The notes under the pieces were generated by a model. The model had not been told where the DNA came from and did no database searches. It was given only the letters and a program-made list of their open reading frames with translations. From Ralstonia condita (GTDB taxonomy: Bacteria; Pseudomonadota; Gammaproteobacteria; Burkholderiales; Burkholderiaceae): a stretch of 64,000 nt of DNA. Position numbers and translations under genes: made by a program. The stretch's first letter is position 1; every line of letters begins with the position of its first letter. The stretch is taken from positions 558,001-622,000 of the forward strand of contig NZ_CATYWO010000001.1 in the NCBI RefSeq assembly GCF_958405655.1, read 5' to 3'. This document shows, one piece after another, positions 16,939 through 26,705 of the stretch.

Positions 16939-18195
16939 ATGCAATGGCGTAAATGGCTGGTGGCGCTCGCGTGCGCGCCGATCGTAACGGCATGTGGCGG
17001 TGGCGATGATCCGCCGCCCCCGGTGATCCAGCGCCTGTGTCCGCAGGCCATCGACTACAACACGGTATTCACCGGCGGGTCGGGTTCGGGCGAACTCGTG
17101 AAGGTGCAGCTCGATACGACGAAGATGACGTACCAGATTACGTATCTGGCCTCGCCGATTCCCGTCAAGACGGGCACTGTTGCGCCGACGCGCGATACGG
17201 CGCCCAACAACGTGCAGACCGGCACCCTCACGCAAGAGACGGCGCTGCCGACCGAGAAGCTGAACCAGTGCGCGTTCCGCTTGAACAATGCAAGCCTTGA
17301 TCCGAGCCGTCCGGCGCGGTTCTTCCTGGGGCAGGGCGTGCTGGGCGGCACGATACCCGGGGCGACGATCCAGTTCGACGGCATTGTCGGCGTGGGCAAG
17401 ATTCCGCAGACCACGTTCCCGTATTACCCGTTCATCAGCTTCTCGAATACCGAGACCGATCTGAGCCGGATCGCGGGCAACTACAACCAGCTGGGCTACC
17501 ACCAGGTGCCTTCGCAGAATTTTTCACAGCAGGCGGTCGATGCGCGTTTCACCATCAACGCGGACGGCACCTATACCGAGTGCGACAACTTGGGCGTGAA
17601 GAACGGTGGCGCCTGCCTGACCTCGAGCGCGACGGTCAACCAGAAGCTCACGCTGCGCGCCGATGCGCCCGCCTTTACCACGATCAACTATCAACCGCAG
17701 GTGCCGGCGACGGTCTCGTCGCTCGATCCCGCCAAGGCGGGCAAGGGCGTGCTGATCGTCGGCAAGCTGTATGGCCAGCTCGTTCCCATCTTCATCCGCG
17801 TGGGCGCGGCCAACTCCGATCTGACTGCCGGGCCCCCGGTGGCCGATGACGAGTCCGGTATCTCGTTCCTTGCCCCCGCGACCAACATTGCGCAGGGCTC
17901 GCAGGATGGCGAGTACACGGGCGTGGACAGCACGTTCAACTACCGCGCCACCGCGCTCGTAGGTGCGCAGGCCACGATGCTTGATCCATTCAACGCTTCG
18001 CAGGTGGCGCTGACGCGTCCGCTGAATCTGGACTTTACGCAAACGGTAGCGGGCGTGATCCGCACCACGCAGACGAGCGCAGCCGCAGGCTCCGCCCCGA
18101 CCGGCAAGCTGATCTTCACCGGCAAGACCTTCGGCTTCCTGGATATGAGCGACACGAAGAACCCCTACTTCACCGTGGGCGCCTTCGTGCAGTGA
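16939..18195 (+). CDS. Lipoprotein of unknown function, second paralogue
   Basis: The start MQWRKWLV at 16939 follows AGGAG by 9 bases; the open frame runs far upstream but only as a shadow of the previous gene. The 418-residue product has a lipobox IVTAC at Cys19. It shares with its neighbour an N-terminal CPQAIDYNTVFTGGSGSGE, the central TIPGATIQFDGI and YPFISFSNTETDLSRIAGNY, GKGVLIVGKLYGQLVPIFIR and the final FTVGAFVQ. The gene is evidently a tandem duplicate that has diverged. Function unknown; presumably exposed at the outer membrane. Confidence 0.85.
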   Translation: MQWRKWLVALACAPIVTACGGGDDPPPPVIQRLCPQAIDYNTVFTGGSGSGELVKVQLDTTKMTYQITYLASPIPVKTGTVAPTRDTAPNNVQTGTLTQETALPTEKLNQCAFRLNNASLDPSRPARFFLGQGVLGGTIPGATIQFDGIVGVGKIPQTTFPYYPFISFSNTETDLSRIAGNYNQLGYHQVPSQNFSQQAVDARFTINADGTYTECDNLGVKNGGACLTSSATVNQKLTLRADAPAFTTINYQPQVPATVSSLDPAKAGKGVLIVGKLYGQLVPIFIRVGAANSDLTAGPPVADDESGISFLAPATNIAQGSQDGEYTGVDSTFNYRATALVGAQATMLDPFNASQVALTRPLNLDFTQTVAGVIRTTQTSAAAGSAPTGKLIFTGKTFGFLDMSDTKNPYFTVGAFVQ

Positions 18196-18269
18196 CGTTT
18201 CCGGAATCACACGCCACGGAGCGCGGCACAGACGGTCGCGCTCCGCTCAGAACAACAGGAGGACGCATC

Positions 18270-19094
18270 ATGAAGAATCTGACTGTCGCATTGGTGGCGG
18301 CCTGCGCATCCGCGAGCGCCATGGCGCAGCAGGCAGGGGACAACGTGGCGACGGTGGGCTGGTTCCACATCATGCCGCAGGACTCGAGCAACAACCTGAC
18401 CACCAGCGTGATCAACGCGCCGATCAATGATCCGCTGCGCTTGCCGGGCAGCTTCACGTCGCCCAATAGCGGCCTGACGGTGAACAATGCCGATACGCTC
18501 GGATTGACGCTCACTCATTTCTTTACCGACAACGTCGCGTTGACCACCATCGCCGGCGTGCCGCCCGAGTTCAAGCTCACTGGCCATGGCGTGATCCGCG
18601 CGCCCGGGCCGGCCGGCGCGTTCGGGCACGTCGATCTCGACGACCCGTCCAATCAACCCGCCGTTCGGAAGGCACGCCAGTGGAGCCCCGGGATCATCCT
18701 GCAGTACTACTTTGGGCACGCTCAATCGACGTTCCGGCCGTTCGTGGGCGCGGGGGTGGTCTATAGCTTCTTTACCAACATCGAGCTGAACCGCAATTTT
18801 GCAGCTGCAGTGAACCGCGAACTGGGCAGCGTGCTGGCGGCAGGGGCGGGCAAGCCAGGGCCAACGTATGTGGAGGGAAAATCGTCGTCGTCGTTCGCAC
18901 CGATCTTCAACCTGGGCGCGAGCTACGCGATCAACGCGCGGTGGTCATTGACGGCGACGGTGTCGTACCTCCCGCTCAAGACCGAGGCCGCGACCGTCAT
19001 CAAGGCGGCAGATGGGACGACGCTTGCCACGAGCAAGACCACGCTGAAAGCCGATCCGATCATCACCTTCGTCGGGGTGTCGTACAGGTTTTAG
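18270..19094 (+). CDS. OmpW-family outer membrane protein
   Basis: The 274-residue protein has a signal peptide ending AMA before QQAGDN. GWFHIMPQDSS, ADTLGLTLTHFFTDNVAL and FRPFVGAGVVYSFFTN are OmpW-like beta-barrel segments, and the C-terminus is the aromatic SYRF expected for BAM-assembled porins. OmpW proteins form narrow eight-stranded barrels for small hydrophobic molecules. AGGAGGACGCATC precedes the ATG. It follows the lipoprotein pair by 74 bp on the same strand, suggesting one envelope operon. Confidence 0.88.
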   Translation: MKNLTVALVAACASASAMAQQAGDNVATVGWFHIMPQDSSNNLTTSVINAPINDPLRLPGSFTSPNSGLTVNNADTLGLTLTHFFTDNVALTTIAGVPPEFKLTGHGVIRAPGPAGAFGHVDLDDPSNQPAVRKARQWSPGIILQYYFGHAQSTFRPFVGAGVVYSFFTNIELNRNFAAAVNRELGSVLAAGAGKPGPTYVEGKSSSSFAPIFNLGASYAINARWSLTATVSYLPLKTEAATVIKAADGTTLATSKTTLKADPIITFVGVSYRF

Positions 19095-19298
19095 CGGGGC
19101 ATCGGTTGTCCATGCCTGGCTGAATGGGCGCGGCACGACGGCGGGAACCGGCGCGCGCCGTGTGACGTTCGGGCGCCATCTCGTCGTTGGGCAATAGCCC
19201 TGTCGCCATTGGCGTCAACGGATGTGAATTGGACGTGGCATGATCCCGACTCCCGCCGCTGCAACGGGGCAGCGGTCACTCTGTTCAGGAGCCAAGTC

Positions 19299-20318
19299 AT
19301 GCGTTTGCGCTACACCCCTGCCATTCAACGGATCGCCTGTTCCATCGCGTTGGCCGCATCCATGGTGCATGGTCACGCCCAAGCCGCGGACTTCGCCGCC
19401 ACGCCTGCACCGGCAGCCACGCAGCCGCGCACGCAGGTGCCCGGTTATTACCGCATGGCCTTGGGCGATGACGTGGTCACTGCGCTGTACGACGGCTATG
19501 TCGACCTGCCGGCCAAGACGCTCGTTGGCATGAGTGCGCAATCGGTGCAGCGCCTGCTCGCCCGCATGTTTGTGTCGTCCACGCCAGGCATGCAGACGGC
19601 CGTGAACGGTTACCTGATCGACACGGGCAGCCAGCGCATCCTGGTCGATACGGGCTCGGGCACGTGCTTCGGGCCGACCATGGGCGGCTTGCAGGGCAAC
19701 GTGCGCGCCTCGGGCTATCAGCCCGAGCAGATCGACGTCGTGTTGCTGACCCACCTGCACCCCGACCACGCCTGCGGACTGCTGACGCCGCAGGGCCAGC
19801 CGGCGTTTCCGAATGCGCAAGTCTATGTGGCGGCGCCGGAAGCCGACTTCTGGCTGAGCGAGACCGTTGCCGCAGCCAAGCCGAAGGACATGCAGCCGTT
19901 CTTCAAGATGGCACGCGACGCCGTGGCACCGTACGCTGCCGCGGGCAAGCTGCAGCGATTCAAGCCCGGCGATGAAGTCGTGCCAGGCGTGCGTTCCGTG
20001 GTGGCCAATGGCCATACGCCGGGGCACAGCGGCTACCTCGTGGCCTCCAAGGGCCACAGCCTGCTTGTGTGGGGCGACATCGTGCACAGCCATGCGGTTC
20101 AGTTCCAGCATCCGGAAGTCGCCTTCGAATACGACGTCGATCAGAAACAGGCAGTTGCCACGCGCCGCAAGCTGTTTGCGGAGGCGGCGCACGACAAGCT
20201 CTGGGTAGCGGGCGCCCACCTGCCGTTCCCGGGTCTCGGCCATGTGCGGCAGGACGGCAAGGCTTTCGCCTGGGTGCCGATCGAGTATGGCCCGCTGCGC
20301 ACGGACCGGACGGACTGA
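19299..20318 (+). CDS. Secreted metallo-beta-lactamase-fold hydrolase
   Basis: The 339-residue protein begins MRLRYTPAIQRIACSIALAA with a signal peptide ending near HAQA-ADF, so it should be periplasmic or secreted. The MBL metal ligands are HLHPDHACG, NGHTPGHSG, the Asp in WGDIVHSH and a final His near LGHV, enough for a di-metal site. Family members include lactonases and other hydrolases; the substrate is unknown. AGGAGCCAAGTC precedes the start. It lies 204 bp after the OmpW gene with no obvious terminator between. Confidence 0.88.
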   Translation: MRLRYTPAIQRIACSIALAASMVHGHAQAADFAATPAPAATQPRTQVPGYYRMALGDDVVTALYDGYVDLPAKTLVGMSAQSVQRLLARMFVSSTPGMQTAVNGYLIDTGSQRILVDTGSGTCFGPTMGGLQGNVRASGYQPEQIDVVLLTHLHPDHACGLLTPQGQPAFPNAQVYVAAPEADFWLSETVAAAKPKDMQPFFKMARDAVAPYAAAGKLQRFKPGDEVVPGVRSVVANGHTPGHSGYLVASKGHSLLVWGDIVHSHAVQFQHPEVAFEYDVDQKQAVATRRKLFAEAAHDKLWVAGAHLPFPGLGHVRQDGKAFAWVPIEYGPLRTDRTD

Positions 20319-20322
20319 AGCG

Positions 20323-21600
20323 TCATGCCCCTGCCGGCCGCTTCATTCTGCATAGGGTCGGCAGGTCCAGGTCTTTGGCCGAGGTCGTGCTTTCGGTCTT
20401 GTGGCCCCACTGCGTGCCGTCGTAGCCGACCTTGACTGCCTTGCCGTCCACCGGTGCGATGGTCGAGACGACCTGGGGTAGCAGCAATTGGTGGTCGGTC
20501 TTACGCATCGTGACCTCGCCGAGGAAGCTTTGCTTCTGCATGCCCTCCAGCGCCAGGGCTATCTTGAGCGGGTCGGTGGAATTGGCCTTGCGGATGGCAT
20601 CCGTCAGGAGTTCGACCGACAGAATGGTGCGAGGCGCGAAATGCTCGCCGGCCGGCGTCTGGCGCACGCGCGCATCCATCTGCATCAGTTGCGCGTTGCC
20701 ATTGCCGGGTGTCCATTCCGACACCCACGTCACCTTGCCGAGCTTGGCCTGCGACACTGCCAGCACGGTGCCGGGCGCGCCAGCGCCGCTGTGGTTGAGG
20801 TAACGCACGTCGTAGCCCATGTCACCGGCTGCCTTGATGAGCAGGTTCAGATCCTGCCCCCAGTTGCCTGTGAGGATCGTGTCCGCGCCGGTCGCCTTGG
20901 CCTTGGATACGTAGGGCGCGAAATCCTTCACCTTGCCGATCGGGTGCAGGGTTTCGCCCGTGAACCGCACATCCGGCCGCGCTGCTGAAATCATCTGTTT
21001 GCCCAGTGACGCCCACAGCCGGCCGTGTGCGTAATCCTGGTTCAGCGAATACACCTGATGGATGTCGGACTGCGTCTTCACGAAGTTGGCCAGCGCGCGC
21101 ATCTTCATGGCCGTGTTGGCCTCGGTGGCGAAGTGCCAGAAGCTGCAGTGCGCGCCGGTCAGGTCCGGATCGATCGAGGCATAGTTGATGATCAACACGC
21201 GCTGCTCGGGATTGCGCTCGTTGTGCTTGGTCGCGGCGTCTACCATGGCGGCCACGACCGAGGAGCCCGACCCTCCGGTAAAGACCACCTTGGCGCCGGC
21301 ATCGATGGCACTCTGCAGCGCCGACAGGCTGTCTTGCGCGGACAGTTTGTTGTCGTAGGTCGAGAGCTCGTAGCGCGCCCCGTTCAGCACACCCTGCGGC
21401 TGCGCATTCGCATCCTCCACCGCGAGTTTGAGGTTCGCCAGGAACTGTTCGCCCACATTCGACAGCGGCCCGCTCAACTGATCGATGAACGCCACCTTGA
21501 TCGGTGCCGGGTCCGAGGCCTGGGCCAGCGGCGCGGCGAGCACGGCGGCCGCAATGACAAGCGCGGACAACGGACGGGCAGAGCGGATCGATGCGGGCAT
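20323..21600 (-). CDS. Branched-chain amino acid-type ABC transporter substrate-binding protein
   Basis: The 425-residue protein has a signal peptide (ALVIAAAVLAAPLAQA) and the Leu/Ile/Val-binding fold, shown by KVAFIDQLSGPLSNVGEQFL, VVFTGGSGSSVVAAM and YSLNQDYAHGR. The start MPASIRSA follows AAGGAGGAGAC. No permease or ATPase gene accompanies it, so it either uses a shared Liv-type transporter or acts as an orphan receptor. It is the last gene of the ligase-carboxylase operon (20-bp gap), which suggests its ligand is the acid or a related compound that the two enzymes process. Confidence 0.9.
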   Translation of the reverse strand: MPASIRSARPLSALVIAAAVLAAPLAQASDPAPIKVAFIDQLSGPLSNVGEQFLANLKLAVEDANAQPQGVLNGARYELSTYDNKLSAQDSLSALQSAIDAGAKVVFTGGSGSSVVAAMVDAATKHNERNPEQRVLIINYASIDPDLTGAHCSFWHFATEANTAMKMRALANFVKTQSDIHQVYSLNQDYAHGRLWASLGKQMISAARPDVRFTGETLHPIGKVKDFAPYVSKAKATGADTILTGNWGQDLNLLIKAAGDMGYDVRYLNHSGAGAPGTVLAVSQAKLGKVTWVSEWTPGNGNAQLMQMDARVRQTPAGEHFAPRTILSVELLTDAIRKANSTDPLKIALALEGMQKQSFLGEVTMRKTDHQLLLPQVVSTIAPVDGKAVKVGYDGTQWGHKTESTTSAKDLDLPTLCRMKRPAGA

Positions 21601-21620
21601 GTCTCCTCCTTGTGCTGTGG

Positions 21621-24600
21621 TTACCACGTGTCGATGAAGCGGCGCCCAGCCGGGTCACGCGTGTGGCGCGGCGGTGCCGGGGGTGCCGATTGCAGTCCGC
21701 GCAACAGCCAGCGGCGCGTGTCGGCGGGGTCGATGACGGCGTCGATCTCCAGATAGCTGGCCATGTTCAGCGCGCGCCCGCGCTCGTAGGCTTCATCGAC
21801 CATCTTGCGGAATAGCGCATCGCGCGCGGCGGGGTCTTCCACGGCCTCGAGCTCCTTGCGGAAGCCAAGCCGGATGGCGCCTTCCACGCCCATCGCTCCG
21901 AACTCGCCGCTGGGCCATGCCGCCGTGAAGAACGGTGCGTGAAAGCTGCCCGCAGCCATGGCCTGCGCACCCAGGCCGTAGCCTTTGCGCAGCACAACCG
22001 TGAAGAACGGTACCCGCAGGTTGCCAGCGGTCACGAACATGCGGCTGACGTGCCGCACGGTGGCGGTCTTTTCCGCCTCGGGGCCGACCATGAAGCCCGG
22101 CGTGTCGCACAGCGAAACGATCGGCAGGTCGAACGCATTGCAGAGCTGCATGAAGCGGGCCGCTTTGTCGGCGGCGGGTGCGTCGATCGCACCGCCCAGG
22201 TGGCGCGGGTTGTTGGCAATGCAGCCAAAGGCACGGCCTTCGATCCGGATCAGCGCGGTGATGATGCCCACGCCAAATGCCGCCCGCAGCTCCAGCACCG
22301 ACCCCACGTCGGCCAACGCATCGATCACGGTGCGCATGTCATAGCTGCGCATGCGGTTCTCCGGAATCACGTGCCGCAGGTGACGTGCGTCGTGTGTCTC
22401 CCAGGTCTTCATTGGGCCCTGGAAATAGCTCAGATAGCGCTTGGCGACGTCAACGGCGGCGGTTTCGTCATCGACCAGCACATCGATCACCCCATTGGGG
22501 GCCTGCATGCCGACGGGCCCCACCTCTTCGGGCGCGTAGACGCCCAGTCCGCCGCCTTCGATCATGGCAGGGCCGCCCATGCCGATGGTGGCATTGCGCG
22601 TGGCAATGATCACGTCCGCGCAGCCGAGCAGTGCGGCGTTGCCTGCAAAGCAACGGCCGGACACGATGCCCACCAGCGGTACCAGCCCGGAAAGCCGCGC
22701 AAACTGGATGAACGTCGTGCAGTCCAGGCCCGCCACGCCTGGCTTGTCGGTATCGCCCGGGCGCCCGCCGCCGCCTTCCGCAAACAGCACCACCGGCAGT
22801 TGCCATTGCTGCGCAAGCGTCAGCATGCGGTCCGTCTTCTTGTGGCTGAAGGTGCCTTGCGTACCGGCCAGCACGGTGTAGTCGTAAGCAAGCACCATGC
22901 AGCGCGCGTCCTGGTCAGGAAAGTGCTCGCCATTGACGGTGCCGATGCCCGTGACGATGCCATCCGCAGGCGTTGCGCGGATCAGGTCTTCCACGGTCCG
23001 GCGCTGGCGTTGGGCGGCAATGGCCAGCGCGCCGTATTCAATGAACGAACCCGCGTCGCACAGGGCGTCGATGTTCTCGCGCGCCGTGCGCTGGCCTGTC
23101 TTGCGGCGGCGTGCGACGGCATCGGGACGGTGCTCGTCGAGGCCGAACGCGTGGCGATCGATCACCGCCTGCAGGTCGGGCCGCACATGGTCGAGATCGA
23201 TATCCGCGCTGGACGCATCGGCGTCGTGTTGCATGGCGTCGGGCATCAGCGCGACAAGCGGCTGGCCCTCGCGTACGGTTGCGCCGGGCTGCGCACAGAT
23301 CTGCAGCACGCGCCCCGCGGCGGGCGCGGTCACGACGTGCTCCATCTTCATCGCTTCGATCACGGCGAGCACGTCGCCGCGTGCAACGTGCTCGCCGGCT
23401 TCGGCTGACAGCTGGATCAAGGCGCCGTCCATCGGCGCCGTGAGGAGTTCTGCGTCATCGGGCAGCGCATCGCCGAACGATTCGGCGGGCGCCACGCTGG
23501 CAGCGGCGCCGGATGGAACGTGAAGCGTCGGATGCGTCGCGCCGGTGCCGCCGATGAGGTCGTTGAGGCGGGTGTCAAGGAACTGGGTGTGCACGGCATT
23601 GGCCTGCACGTCGGCATCGCGCAGCAGGTCTTGGAGCAGCAGCTTGTTGGTCGCCACACCTTCGATACGGAACTCGCACAGCGCGCGGTACGCTTGTGAG
23701 AGCGCCTGCGCATACGTGCCCCGCGGCGCATGGACGATCAGTTTGGCCAGCAGCGAATCAAAGCGCGGGTTGGGCCGGTAACCGGCATAGCCACCCGTGT
23801 CGACGCGCACGCCGGGTCCATTCGGCGGCTCGAACGCCGTCAGCATGCCGGTAGACGGATGCGGCTGGCCGGATGCGTCGATCGTTTCTGCGTTGATGCG
23901 CACCTGAACGGCATGGCCGCGCGGCGTGATCGGTCGGGCGAGGCCCAGATCGGCCAGCGAAGCGCCTTGCGCCAGCGCCAGCTGGGTCAGGACCAGATCG
24001 ACACCCGTCACCATTTCGGTGACCGTGTGCTCGACCTGCACACGCGGGTTGGCCTCCATGAAATAGAACGCAGCGCGCGGCGTGCCGGCGTTTTCCACCA
24101 GAAATTCAAACGTGCCGATGCCGCAATAGCCGGCCGCTTTGGCAAGCGTCACGGCCGCGTCGGCGATGCGTGCGCGCAGTGCGTCGTCCAGCGCCGGGCT
24201 GGGTGCGATCTCGATCAGCTTCTGGTGACGGCGTTGGAGGCTGCATTCACGCTCGTTGAGGTGTGTGACGTTGCCGTGCGCGTCGGCAACGATCTGGATC
24301 TCGATGTGGCGCGGTGCGGCGACCAGGGCCTCCACGTAGACGTCGCCACTGCCAAATGCGGCGGTGGCCTCGGACACGCAGCGCGCATAGGCTTCGGCAA
24401 TGGCCCGCGCGTCACGCACGGCGCGCATGCCGCGGCCGCCGCCACCGGCCACCGCCTTGATCATCATGCCGTGCGAAGGCGGCAGCGCGGCAAAGAAGGC
24501 TTGCGCGTCCTCCAGCGATGTCGCCCCTCGCGTTCCGCTGACGACCGGAATGCCGGCTTCCAGTGCGAGCGAACGGGCGCGTGCCTTGTCGCCGAAGCAC

Positions 24601-24932
24601 GCCAGCACGCGTGGTGCCGGCCCGACGAACTGCACGCCGGCGAGTGCGCACTGGCGAGCGAAGTCGGCGTTCTCGCTGAGAAAGCCATAACCGGGATGGA
24701 TGGCGTCGGCGCCTGCCGCGCTGGCCGCAGCGAGGATGGCCGCGCCGTCGAGGTAGGCGCGCGGGCCGGTGCCCGGCAGGGGAACGGCCTCATCGGCGCG
24801 CCGTGGGTGGAGCGCGTCGCGGTCGTCCTCGGAGTACACGGCCACGGAAGGCAGACCGGCCGTGGCGGCCGCACGGGCGATACGGATGGCAATCTCGCCG
24901 CGATTGGCGATCAGCAGTTTGCGAAACGTCAT
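21621..24932 (-). CDS. Single-chain biotin-dependent acyl-CoA carboxylase
   Basis: This 1103-residue protein fuses all three activities. Biotin carboxylase occupies about residues 1-450 (KLLIANRGEIAIRIARAA; the Gly-rich loop VAGGGGRGMRA; EANPRVQVEHTVTEM). The biotinyl domain has EAMKMEHVV with the biotinylated Lys near 529. From about 600 on is a carboxyltransferase with ARENIDALCDAGSFIEYGA and PIVSLCDTPGFMVGP. The start MTFRKLL is the standard biotin carboxylase N-terminus. The acyl-CoA substrate is not evident; long-chain, geranyl-type or short acyl-CoAs are possible. It lies 13 bp after the acyl-CoA ligase gene. Confidence 0.93.
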   Translation of the reverse strand: MTFRKLLIANRGEIAIRIARAAATAGLPSVAVYSEDDRDALHPRRADEAVPLPGTGPRAYLDGAAILAAASAAGADAIHPGYGFLSENADFARQCALAGVQFVGPAPRVLACFGDKARARSLALEAGIPVVSGTRGATSLEDAQAFFAALPPSHGMMIKAVAGGGGRGMRAVRDARAIAEAYARCVSEATAAFGSGDVYVEALVAAPRHIEIQIVADAHGNVTHLNERECSLQRRHQKLIEIAPSPALDDALRARIADAAVTLAKAAGYCGIGTFEFLVENAGTPRAAFYFMEANPRVQVEHTVTEMVTGVDLVLTQLALAQGASLADLGLARPITPRGHAVQVRINAETIDASGQPHPSTGMLTAFEPPNGPGVRVDTGGYAGYRPNPRFDSLLAKLIVHAPRGTYAQALSQAYRALCEFRIEGVATNKLLLQDLLRDADVQANAVHTQFLDTRLNDLIGGTGATHPTLHVPSGAAASVAPAESFGDALPDDAELLTAPMDGALIQLSAEAGEHVARGDVLAVIEAMKMEHVVTAPAAGRVLQICAQPGATVREGQPLVALMPDAMQHDADASSADIDLDHVRPDLQAVIDRHAFGLDEHRPDAVARRRKTGQRTARENIDALCDAGSFIEYGALAIAAQRQRRTVEDLIRATPADGIVTGIGTVNGEHFPDQDARCMVLAYDYTVLAGTQGTFSHKKTDRMLTLAQQWQLPVVLFAEGGGGRPGDTDKPGVAGLDCTTFIQFARLSGLVPLVGIVSGRCFAGNAALLGCADVIIATRNATIGMGGPAMIEGGGLGVYAPEEVGPVGMQAPNGVIDVLVDDETAAVDVAKRYLSYFQGPMKTWETHDARHLRHVIPENRMRSYDMRTVIDALADVGSVLELRAAFGVGIITALIRIEGRAFGCIANNPRHLGGAIDAPAADKAARFMQLCNAFDLPIVSLCDTPGFMVGPEAEKTATVRHVSRMFVTAGNLRVPFFTVVLRKGYGLGAQAMAAGSFHAPFFTAAWPSGEFGAMGVEGAIRLGFRKELEAVEDPAARDALFRKMVDEAYERGRALNMASYLEIDAVIDPADTRRWLLRGLQSAPPAPPRHTRDPAGRRFIDTW

Positions 24933-24945
24933 GGAGAAACCAGGG

Positions 24946-26655
24946 TTAGAGCTGTTCTGCCAGCGGCGCGAGATCCTGCTTGCGGACCTTGCCCGTGGCG
25001 GTGAGTGGCAGTGCATCGACGATGCGTACGATAGGCACCTTGTAGACCGCCATGTTGTCCCGGCACCAGTCGGTCAGGGTGGCGTCATCCAGCTTGCCGG
25101 CGGCCTCGGGGCGCAGCATCACGAACGCGACGGGAAGCTGACCGCGCTGTTCGTCCGTGCGGCCGACGACTGCCGAGCCGAGCACGGCCGGGTGCTTGCC
25201 GAGCATGGCTTCGATTTCTGCGGGGAACACGCTCATGCCGTTGACCTTGAGCATTTCCTTGCGGCGCCCGAGGTAGTGGATGTAGCCGTGTTCGTCGATG
25301 CAGCCGATGTCGCCGGTGTGAAACCAGCCGTCGCGCAGCGTTTGCGCGGTCGCTTCGGGCTTGTTCCAGTAGCCCTTGAGCAGGGTGGGCGTGCGCACGC
25401 AGAGTTCGCCCTCCGCGCCGATGGGCAGCAGGGCGTGCGTATCGAAATCGCAGATCTTGAAGTCGGTACCCGGCACCGGCAAGCCGACGAAGATCGGCTG
25501 CGAGCGCAGGTCGAAGTCATCTGCCTGCATGCCGACGGTGAAGCTGTTGCAGGTCTGCGTCTCCGTCATGCCCCAGGCGCTCTCGGCCATCATGGAGCCG
25601 GTGAGTTCGCGCCACGCGCGGCGGTATTCCGGATTCAGCTTCTTCACGAACGACGACACCCCGGTGTGCCGTAACGAGCGCAGGTCGTATGCTTGCACGC
25701 GCGGATGCGCCATCACCTCGGCAGCGCTGTCGACGAGCATCGAACCATTGGTGACGCGGTAGCGCTGCACCCCCGTCATGAAGGCCTCGGCGTCCCACCG
25801 CGCGAGCAGCACCAGCGGTACGCCCAGAAACGCCGGAAAGATCAGCCCGGTGTTTTCCCCGGCAATCCAGAACTGCGGATAGAAGCTGAGCATGACGGTG
25901 TCTGCATCGGCGCGCAGCGACACGGCGGAGAAAGCCGCCGCCATGTCGACCATGTCGCCTTGCGTATGGATGCAGCCTTTTGGCAGGCCCGTCGTACCGC
26001 CGGTGTAGTTGAGGGCGGCAACGGCATCGAGCGACGCGGGCGGCAGGGCAATCGGCTCAACGGCGGCAAGCGCGGGCAGCAGATCAATCGCGTCATCGCA
26101 GGCCAGCGGCGGCTCGGTCAGCATGGCGGGCAGGGGCATCGTCGGCTGCGCCGGCAGGACGTCGGCGTAGCGGGTGACGAACACGTGTTCGAGCGACGTC
26201 TCCGCCTTGACGTCGCGCACGAGCGGCATCAGCCGATCCAGCGCGACGATCGCGCGCGGCGTGGCATCGGTGAGGGCGTGCATCAGCTCGGCGCGTTGCG
26301 ACAGCGGGCTGATTGGCACATACACCGCACCGAGCTTGAGAATGCCGAAGAACACCGCGTTGAACTGCGGGCAGTTCGACAGGAACACCGCAACGCGGTC
26401 GCCCGCGCCGATCCCCTGCTGCGCGAGCAGCGCGGCGATGCGGTCGCTCAGGTCATCAAGCTGGGCGAACGTCGTGTCGTGGCCGTAGAAATGGATGGCG
26501 GGCTTGTCGGGCGTCGCGCGTGCCCAGTGGCGCAGATAGTCGGTGAGCGGAGCACGACCGATGGGGTAGTGCGGTTCGCGGGGTGTGCCGGCCGGCCATG
26601 CGCGCGCCCATAGCGCGCGGACCCGCCCGAGGTACTCGGACTCGTCCATCGCCAA
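24946..26655 (-). CDS. AMP-forming acyl-CoA ligase
   Basis: The 569-residue ANL-superfamily enzyme has the P-loop YTGGTTGLPKGCIHTQ, the adenylate motif GMTETQTC, GWFHTGDIGCIDEHGY and the catalytic Lys region in LTATGKVRKQDL. It activates a carboxylic acid to its CoA thioester. The start is TTG 26655, seven bases after GGAGA; an in-frame ATG at 26649 is also possible. It is first in the operon with the carboxylase and binding protein, so it probably generates the carboxylase substrate. Two TetR-type operators overlap its promoter. Confidence 0.93.
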   Translation of the reverse strand: MAMDESEYLGRVRALWARAWPAGTPREPHYPIGRAPLTDYLRHWARATPDKPAIHFYGHDTTFAQLDDLSDRIAALLAQQGIGAGDRVAVFLSNCPQFNAVFFGILKLGAVYVPISPLSQRAELMHALTDATPRAIVALDRLMPLVRDVKAETSLEHVFVTRYADVLPAQPTMPLPAMLTEPPLACDDAIDLLPALAAVEPIALPPASLDAVAALNYTGGTTGLPKGCIHTQGDMVDMAAAFSAVSLRADADTVMLSFYPQFWIAGENTGLIFPAFLGVPLVLLARWDAEAFMTGVQRYRVTNGSMLVDSAAEVMAHPRVQAYDLRSLRHTGVSSFVKKLNPEYRRAWRELTGSMMAESAWGMTETQTCNSFTVGMQADDFDLRSQPIFVGLPVPGTDFKICDFDTHALLPIGAEGELCVRTPTLLKGYWNKPEATAQTLRDGWFHTGDIGCIDEHGYIHYLGRRKEMLKVNGMSVFPAEIEAMLGKHPAVLGSAVVGRTDEQRGQLPVAFVMLRPEAAGKLDDATLTDWCRDNMAVYKVPIVRIVDALPLTATGKVRKQDLAPLAEQL

Positions 26656-26705
26656 AGCTTGTCTCCGTTGGGTGTGCAGCGCGTGCGCATCATTGCGCCG
26701 CGCTG

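Noticed and set aside
14495..20318. tRNA-integrated genomic island
   Set aside because: The setting is suggestive, but no integrase, transposase or direct repeat of the tRNA 3' end is visible, so an island is not claimed.
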